Assembly: GCF_945957525.1 (NCBI RefSeq)
Contig: NZ_CAMFLA010000017.1
Coordinates: 1-64,000 of the forward strand
Origin: an uncultured Aquitalea sp.
GTDB taxonomy: Bacteria > Pseudomonadota > Gammaproteobacteria > Burkholderiales > Chromobacteriaceae
Reading direction: 5' to 3'
DNA: 64,000 nucleotides
Part shown: piece by piece, positions 62,044-64,000 of the stretch
How the letters are laid out: each line of letters begins with the position of its first letter
Position numbering within the stretch: the stretch's first letter is position 1
Notes under the pieces: model-generated
Database searches by the model: none
What the model saw: only the letters and a program-made list of their open reading frames with translations
What the model was told of the DNA's origin: nothing
Position numbers and translations under genes: made by a program

Positions 62044-63180
62044 TCACGCTTTCCACAAACCGGCGAGGAAGGAGATGCGCACCCCGGCCTGCGCAACGGT
62101 GCAGGGTCCGGTGATTTTATAGCCGGCGTGAAAGGTTTCCCGCAGCAGCGGTTGCCCATAAGCGGGGCCATCGACCTTGCGCAAGGCAGCCACCAGCGGC
62201 TCGCTGGGGCGATGCGGCCTGCGCTGCAACACCACGGCGATTTCATTGCTGGCCAGTTTGACGAAACTGCCGGGCGGGTAAACGCCCAGTTCGCGGATCA
62301 GCATGGCGGTGAAGTTGGCGTCGAAATCCACGTCCTTGCGAGTAAAGACATTACCCAGCGCGGCAGCGGGCAGTTGCGCCGGACGATAGCGGCGCGGCGT
62401 GAGCTTGGCGCAGACGATATCGGCCAGGTGCAACAGGTGGGCCGGCGGCAGTATCTGTTCTCGCGGCAGGCCATAGGGATAGCCGGTGCCTTGCCAGTTC
62501 TCGTGATGAGATTGCACCAGCGTGTGCCACAGCTCGTCCTCGATGCCGGCTTCGCGCAGGATGGCGGAGCTGAGCAAGGGGTGAGCGTTGATCAGTTCGC
62601 GCTGATCGTTGTGCGGCTGTTCCTGTTGGGCGAAAAGCGCGTTGTGCAGCTCCAGCTTGGAGATATTCATGGTGAGCGCCGCGCACAGCAGTGTTTCGCG
62701 GTGGCCGGCCGGCAACCGCAGGCGGCCGGTGAGCAGGGCCAGCAAGCTGGCGGTGTGCGCGGCGTGGGCCGGCGAATATTCCTGGAAAGGCAGCAAGAGC
62801 AGGGCGGCGATCAGTCCGTCGGGATTCCGCTCTGAAAGGGTGATGATGTCGGCGGCGATGGCGCGCACGCGCTGTTCCAGCTGGGGGAGGCGCAGGGCAT
62901 TGTGCAGCAGGTTGCGCACGCGCTGATGCAGGAACATCACCTCATCAAACAGTGATTGGGTCTTGTGATCGTTGAGGTCCGGTTTTTCCACCGGTTTGGC
63001 TTCGATTTTCTGGTCGGTGTAGCCCATGTTGACCAGTTTTGCCTTCATGTCCGGCGTCAGTACGTAATGGCCGCGCTTGAGGAGTAGCAGGCCGTTCTTG
63101 GCGTAGACGTTCATCGCCAGTTCCTGGCCGATGATGATGGCGCTGGATTTCAGCTTATCGTTGTGCGCGTTGTCTTTCAT
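62044..63180 (-). CDS. degenerate HD-GYP-like protein, copy 2, 378 aa
   Basis: Paralog of the gene at 60768, with the same order: GQELAMNVYAKNGLLLLKRGHYVLTPD, HAAHTASLLALLTG, AALTMNISK (no HD pair), HPLLSSAILREAGIEDELWHTLVQ, SHHENWQGTGYPYGL, LLHLADIVCAKLTPRRYRP and YPPGSFVKLASNEIAVVLQRRP. The start at 63180 (MKDNAHNDK) keeps the leader length close to copy 1; an ATG at 63204 would add eight residues. It is separated by 103 bases from copy 1, so the pair is probably cotranscribed and arose by tandem duplication. Confidence 0.8.
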   Translation of the reverse strand: MKDNAHNDKLKSSAIIIGQELAMNVYAKNGLLLLKRGHYVLTPDMKAKLVNMGYTDQKIEAKPVEKPDLNDHKTQSLFDEVMFLHQRVRNLLHNALRLPQLEQRVRAIAADIITLSERNPDGLIAALLLLPFQEYSPAHAAHTASLLALLTGRLRLPAGHRETLLCAALTMNISKLELHNALFAQQEQPHNDQRELINAHPLLSSAILREAGIEDELWHTLVQSHHENWQGTGYPYGLPREQILPPAHLLHLADIVCAKLTPRRYRPAQLPAAALGNVFTRKDVDFDANFTAMLIRELGVYPPGSFVKLASNEIAVVLQRRPHRPSEPLVAALRKVDGPAYGQPLLRETFHAGYKITGPCTVAQAGVRISFLAGLWKA

Positions 63181-63214
63181 GTCGCCGGCCCGCTCCGGTG
63201 GCATCGTGGAATGA

Positions 63215-63246
63215 ACAAAATGCCGGATGGTAATGCATCCGGCATT
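63215..63246 (-). terminator. terminator after hrpA
   Basis: AATGCCGGATG / CATCCGGCATT stem; on the minus strand it is followed by TTTTGTTC, 19 bases past the hrpA stop. Confidence 0.85.
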
Positions 63247-63264
63247 GTTGCTGTTTGACTGGCG

Positions 63265-64000
63265 TCATTGTTTCGGCAGCTCTTGCCAGACCTTTTGCAG
63301 CCGCTTCAGGGAGACAGGATAAGGCGTTTTCAGTTCTTGGGCGAACAGGCTGACGCGCAACTCCTCAATGTGCCAGCGGAAGGCGCGCAAGGGTTCGGAA
63401 GCGCCGCCCTTGTCCTCTTCTTCGGCCAACCTGTCTTCCCATTGTTGCCACAGTTGGCGGATTTCCGCCGCGCGCTGGCCATCGCGCTGCGGATTGGTCA
63501 CCTGTTTTTCCATACGCAGGGTCATGGCCTTCATATAGCGGGTGATATGCGGCAGCTGGGACCAAGGCGTGTCGCTGAGGAAACCGGTGTAAACCAGCTT
63601 GCCCAATTGCTGCTGCAGCTCATAACCCAGCTTGTGCTTCTGCAGGCGGGGCTGCAGCGCGTTGTACTCGGCGGCGATCTGGCTCAAGTACTGGGTGACG
63701 GCCTGAATGACGGCCGGCAGGCGGGTGCGGGCGCGGGATTTCTGATCGTTGAACGCTTTTTCGCTGCGCGGCAAAGCGTCTTCACCGATGAAGGCGCGGT
63801 CGCAGATGCAGGCGATGGCGTCGGCCAGCAACTGGTCGACATTGCCCACCGCGCGCAGTTGCAGGCCAATCTGCGTCATGCCCGGCAAGCCCTTGGACAG
63901 CTGCTTCATCTGCTCTTTGAGCTGCAGTTGCAAGAGACGGATCACGCCCTGGCGGTGGTGCCGCTCGGCTTGCGGCTGGGTGTCGAACAGGCGGATGGCC
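63265..64000 (-). CDS. hrpA: ATP-dependent RNA helicase HrpA, C-terminal part (runs off the window)
   Basis: The frame is open from the right edge (AIRLFDTQPQAERHHRQGV) to TGA at 63265. It matches the DUF3418 C-terminal domain of HrpA, the DEAH/RHA helicase of proteobacteria: GVIRLLQLQLKEQMKQLSKG, ICDRAFIGEDALPRSEKAF, GFLSDTPWSQLPHITRYMKAM, LRAFRWHIEELRVSLFAQELKTPYPVS, each conserved in the family. The helicase core lies beyond position 64000. HrpA acts in mRNA processing and in rescuing colliding ribosomes. Confidence 0.9.
   Translation of the reverse strand, partial: AIRLFDTQPQAERHHRQGVIRLLQLQLKEQMKQLSKGLPGMTQIGLQLRAVGNVDQLLADAIACICDRAFIGEDALPRSEKAFNDQKSRARTRLPAVIQAVTQYLSQIAAEYNALQPRLQKHKLGYELQQQLGKLVYTGFLSDTPWSQLPHITRYMKAMTLRMEKQVTNPQRDGQRAAEIRQLWQQWEDRLAEEEDKGGASEPLRAFRWHIEELRVSLFAQELKTPYPVSLKRLQKVWQELPKQ

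Larger units (their letters stand above)
12606..63430. repeat. dispersed 10-mer GTTGGCCGAA, 18 copies
   Basis: Exact copies on the plus strand start at 12606, 19454, 20213, 23627, 24636, 35468, 36846, 45796, 51798, 56921, 57631 and 60094. Copies of the complement TTCGGCCAAC start at 14857, 17089, 31993, 35015, 38728 and 63421. The base after GTTGGCCGAA is G in 13 of 18 and never T. About 0.15 copies would be expected by base composition. Seventeen are inside genes in four different reading registers and one (14857) is between genes. None falls in 1-12605. Confidence 0.8.

Noticed and set aside
1-64000. CRISPR arrays, rRNA and tRNA genes
   Set aside because: I saw no regularly spaced direct repeats of CRISPR type and no rRNA or tRNA cloverleaf sequence apart from the tmRNA acceptor and T-arm.

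Overview
The window looks like a piece of chromosome from a high-GC betaproteobacterium, most likely Neisseriales/Chromobacteriaceae (Chromobacterium-like). The grounds are the gene order rpoE-rseA-rseB-mucD-lepA-lepB-rnc-era-recO-pdxJ-acpS-nagZ, an AcnD/PrpF-type methylcitrate operon, a tmRNA whose tag reads ANDETYALAA, and many chemotaxis and c-di-GMP genes. The genus is an inference.

Positions 1-8832 are an accessory block next to the 3' end of ssrA (tmRNA, 8833-9194, minus). It holds a small Cys-rich protein, a nuclease-like gene, a large helicase with a nuclease-like C-terminus, and an integron remnant. The integron integrase (minus, from 5214) has lost its catalytic half. Facing away from it is a short cassette array with four recognisable attC sites, one half attC site and five cassette genes of mostly unknown function. 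Repeats beside ssrA resemble the edge of an element that integrated at the tmRNA gene.

Positions 9300-47000 are mostly ordinary chromosome: ssb, uvrA, transporters, LysR regulators beside divergent targets, serine dehydratase behind a tandem glycine riboswitch, mmuM, dbpA, psd, two chemoreceptors (one soluble with a zinc-binding CZB domain, one with a c-type haem motif), c-di-GMP enzymes, and prpB-prpC-acnD-prpF. A small secreted repeat protein at 17769 has an excellent sigma-54 promoter. A membrane protein plus TPR-like pair (28476-30938) is interrupted by a run of ten A's that shifts the frame.

Positions 48000-61000 run left to right as the sigma-E stress operon (with a sigma-E-type promoter in front of rpoE) and then lepA to nagZ, with many 1-14 base overlaps implying translational coupling. 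The right end (minus strand) has two adjacent HD-GYP-like paralogs that lack the HD dyad, and the 3' end of hrpA.

The signal not explained by any gene is the 10-mer GTTGGCCGAA. I counted 18 copies on both strands between 12606 and 63430, against roughly 0.15 expected, in several reading frames and once between genes. It is absent from the accessory block. I read it as a candidate DNA-uptake-type or other genome-wide signature word.
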